This document shows, piece after piece, positions 58,498 to 60,494 of a stretch of 60,494 nt of DNA (its first letter is position 1; every line of letters begins with the position of its first letter). Below the pieces are notes generated by a model, which did no database searches, was not told where the DNA came from, and was given only the letters and a program-made list of their open reading frames with translations. The DNA comes from an uncultured Oscillospiraceae bacterium (GTDB lineage: Bacteria; Bacillota; Clostridia; Oscillospirales; Oscillospiraceae), in contig CAAFLF010000027.1 in NCBI GenBank assembly GCA_900763685.1, positions 1 through 60,494 of the forward strand, given 5' to 3'. The position numbers were made by a program, and so were the translations under genes.

Positions 58498-59226
58498 ATG
58501 AATGAACTCTTCCTTCGCAATGAGATGCTCTGGGGCCGGGAGGCCCAGGAGCGCCTGGAACAGGCCCACGTGATCCTCTTCGGCCTCGGCGGCGTGGGCA
58601 GCTACACCGCCGAGTGTCTGGCCCGCAGCGGCGTCGGCGAGCTCACCATCGTGGATAACGATGTGGTCTCCCGCAGCAACCGAAACCGCCAGCTGGAGGC
58701 CCTGGGCTCCACCGTGGGCCAGGAGAAGACCGCCGCCGTGGCCGCCCGGCTCTGGGACATCAATCCCGCCCTGCGGCTCCACCCCATTTGTGGGACCTAT
58801 GACGCCCAGCATCGGGACCGCTTCTTCCCGGAGGGCTGCCGCTATGACTACATCGCGGACGCCATCGACCTCGTCTCCTGCAAGCTGGACCTGGCGGAGA
58901 CCGCCCGGCGGCTGAATATCCCCCTCATCATGACCCTGGGCACCGGCAACAAGCTGGACCCCAGCCTGCTGCGCCTTGCGGACATCTCCGAGACCTACGG
59001 CTGCCCCCTGGCCCGGGTCATGCGCAGGGAGCTTCGGGCCCGGGGCATCCAGCACCTGAAGGTGGTCTTCTCCCCGGAGGAGGCTGCGAAGCCCGCGTCT
59101 CTGGAGACCCCGCCTCCGGGCCGCCGCAGCGTCCCCGGCAGCACTCCCTGGGTGCCCGCCACGGCGGGACTGCTGCTGGGCAGCGCCATCGTCCGGGACC
59201 TCATCGCGGAAACGAAGCGGGACTGA
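58498..59226 (+). CDS. tcdA: tRNA threonylcarbamoyladenosine dehydratase (TcdA)
   Basis: A 242-residue E1-like protein. ATP-binding GLGGVGS (residues 28-34), then ARSGVGELTIVDNDVVSRSNRNRQ, the signature of TcdA/CsdL and ThiF relatives. It ends PATAGLLLGSAIVRDL. TcdA cyclises t6A to ct6A at position 37 of ANN-decoding tRNAs using ATP. The catalytic Cys region of ubiquitin-type E1 enzymes is absent, as expected. ATG 58498 has only a weak GAGGACG site. Confidence 0.92.
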   Translation: MNELFLRNEMLWGREAQERLEQAHVILFGLGGVGSYTAECLARSGVGELTIVDNDVVSRSNRNRQLEALGSTVGQEKTAAVAARLWDINPALRLHPICGTYDAQHRDRFFPEGCRYDYIADAIDLVSCKLDLAETARRLNIPLIMTLGTGNKLDPSLLRLADISETYGCPLARVMRRELRARGIQHLKVVFSPEEAAKPASLETPPPGRRSVPGSTPWVPATAGLLLGSAIVRDLIAETKRD

Positions 59227-59247
59227 CCGCCAAAGGAGAGAGGAACC

Positions 59248-59979
59248 ATGCTGACAGGGACCATCATCAACGCCCTGGCCATCCTGGCGGGCTCCGCCGT
59301 GGGCCTGGGGGTCCACGCCCTGGCGGGGCGCTTCTCCGCCGTACTGGGGGCCAAGGGCGTCCGCCTGGGAGAGCGGCTGCAGGCCATCGTCATGCAGGGC
59401 GTGGCGCTCTGCGTGCTCTACATCGGCGTCACCGGCAGTCTCAAGGGGCAGAACACCCTGGTCGCCATCCTCTCCATGGTGATCGGCGCCATCCTGGGGG
59501 AACTGCTGGATCTGGACAGCCGGATGGGAAAGCTGGGCCAATGGGTGCAGGACAAGCTCTCCCACATTCTGAAGTCCGGCGGCGGCTCCGTGGCGGAGGG
59601 CTTTGTCACCGCCGCGCTGCTTTTCTGCGTGGGAGCCATGGCCATTGTGGGAGCGCTGGAGAACGGCCTCACCGGAAACTTTGACACCCTGAAGGCCAAG
59701 GCCGTGCTGGACGGCGTCAGCGCCATCGTTTTCGCCTCCTCCCTGGGGATCGGGGTGGCGCTGTCGGCAGGCGCGGTGCTGATCTATCAGGGCGTCATCG
59801 CCCTGGCGGCGGGGGCCCTCTCCCCCCTGCTGGGGGAGGCGGTCATCGCGGAGATGACCTGTGTGGGGTCCCTCCTCATCGTGGCCCTGAGCTTCAACAA
59901 CCTGGGCATGACCAAGATCAAGGTCATGAACCTGGTGCCCGCCATCTTCCTTCCCATCCTCCTCTGCCGGATCCTATGA
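59248..59979 (+). CDS. DUF554 family membrane protein
   Basis: A 243-residue protein with seven or so hydrophobic segments: GTIINALAILAGSAVGLGVH opening, LYIGVTGSLKGQN, GAILGELLDLDSRMGKLGQWVQ, FVTAALLFCVGAMAIVGALENGL and LDGVSAIVFASSLGIGVALSAGAVLIYQG are the DUF554 (YdfK/YqgA) blocks. Possible transporter; substrate unknown. ATG 59248 follows GGAGAGAGG. Its stop overlaps the start of the next gene (ATGA). Confidence 0.93.
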   Translation: MLTGTIINALAILAGSAVGLGVHALAGRFSAVLGAKGVRLGERLQAIVMQGVALCVLYIGVTGSLKGQNTLVAILSMVIGAILGELLDLDSRMGKLGQWVQDKLSHILKSGGGSVAEGFVTAALLFCVGAMAIVGALENGLTGNFDTLKAKAVLDGVSAIVFASSLGIGVALSAGAVLIYQGVIALAAGALSPLLGEAVIAEMTCVGSLLIVALSFNNLGMTKIKVMNLVPAIFLPILLCRIL

Positions 59980-60464
59980 GAAGACTGGACATCACGGCGC
60001 TCTCCCCCGCCTACGCCGTCCGGCACTTGACGCCGGAGGATGCGGACGCCGTCCTGGCCCTGGCCCGGGGGAACGAGCTCTTCTACCGCTATCACCCGCC
60101 CCTGCCGGACCGGGAGGGCATCCTCTCCGACATGGCGGCCCTGCCGCCGGGGAAGGGACCGGAGGACAAGTACTTCCTGGGATTCTTCCGGGATGAGCGC
60201 CTGATCGCGGTGATGGACCTGATCCTGGGCTATCCGGAGGCGGACAGCGCCTGGATGGGCTGGCTGATCCTCTCCCCCGCCTGCCAGGGCCGGGGCGCGG
60301 GCAGCGGCATCCTGCGGGATGTGGAGGCCGCTCTTCGGGCGGCGGGCTTCCGGGAGTCGCGGCTGGCGGTGGACAAAGGCAATCCCCAGAGCTGGGCCTT
60401 CTGGACGAGGAACGGCTACGCCCGCTATGGCCCGGAAAAGCCCAACGGTACCTCGGCCTACCTC
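59976..60464 (+). CDS. GNAT family N-acetyltransferase, 3' end missing
   Basis: ATG 59976 overlaps the DUF554 stop (ATGA), indicating coupling. 163 genuine codons are present: a GNAT core with an LTPEDADAVLALARGNELFYRYH opening, motif A LSPACQGRGAGSGILRDVEAAL at about 95-116 and NPQSWAFWTRNGYARYG near the end. The protein is nearly complete; only the last few residues should be missing. The frame continues into adapter sequence (60465-60494), which would add a false SEEHTSELQ tail. The acceptor substrate is unknown. Confidence 0.88.
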
Positions 60465-60494
60465 AGATCGGAAGAGCACACGTCTGAACTCCAG
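60465..60494 (+). other. Illumina TruSeq adapter, not genomic
   Basis: The last 30 bases, beginning AGATCGGAAGAGCACACG, are the standard Illumina read-1 3' adapter. They should be trimmed. Translated in frame they give the well-known artefact peptide SEEHTSELQ. Confidence 0.98.

Overview
This 60.5 kb window looks like one contig from a high-GC, gut-type clostridium, probably order Oscillospirales. The inference rests on strongly GC-rich third codon positions, Firmicutes gene orders (era-yqzL-recO, ECF sigma/anti-sigma pairs, an M-box in front of mgtE, DUF1292), AGGAGG-type ribosome binding sites and G+C-rich dispersed intergenic repeats. Species cannot be named from the sequence. The last 30 bases are Illumina adapter, so the right edge is an assembly end.

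Layout. 1-1156: one end of an integrated mobile element (truncated RepA_N gene, small membrane protein), bounded at 1157-1201 by a duplicated 3' end of tRNA-Arg(CCU). 1253-6170: a divergently transcribed one-component regulator and a four-gene operon (two DUF5058 membrane proteins, a third membrane protein, an M20 peptidase). 6388-11856: a sigma-54-type locus with a 13+13 bp palindrome, a consensus -24/-12 promoter, two CaiB/BaiF CoA-transferases, a BCCT transporter and the sigma-54 activator. Both accessory loci carry lesions: start codons reading ACG and ATA, one amber codon and three indels.

12010-30624: mostly core genes: a lipoprotein, an MFS permease, an XRE-TPR regulator, mutS2, recO, yqzL, era, small metabolic enzymes, uvrA, ybaK, TraX-like and YjbR-like proteins, and uvrB with an SOS-like box. 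30737-33297: radC and, divergently, a Mg2+-riboswitch-controlled mgtE. 33345-39488: an ECF sigma cassette, a pyruvyl-transferase/FrhB fusion, a dCMP deaminase and xdhC.

39629-45796: a metal regulon. feoA-feoA-feoB, a FeoB-associated Cys-rich protein, a DtxR-family repressor and a Cys-rich AraC regulator lie together. A palindrome of the form (G/A)ATTAGC-N4-GCTAACC occurs three times near the feo promoter, once degenerately before feoB, and once perfectly before an uncharacterised DUF2325-DUF3793 pair. This is the best candidate for an undescribed iron-linked function.

45949-55674: a second ECF sigma cassette whose partner carries Asp-box repeats, then PFL/ACT genes separated by a dense hairpin array, the lysC-hom-thrR threonine-pathway operon, and a bifunctional PBP1 that apparently starts at TTG. 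56004-60464 (+ strand): DUF1292, a structured RNA that is probably 6S RNA, a PpiC foldase, TcdA, a DUF554 protein and a GNAT gene cut by the contig end.
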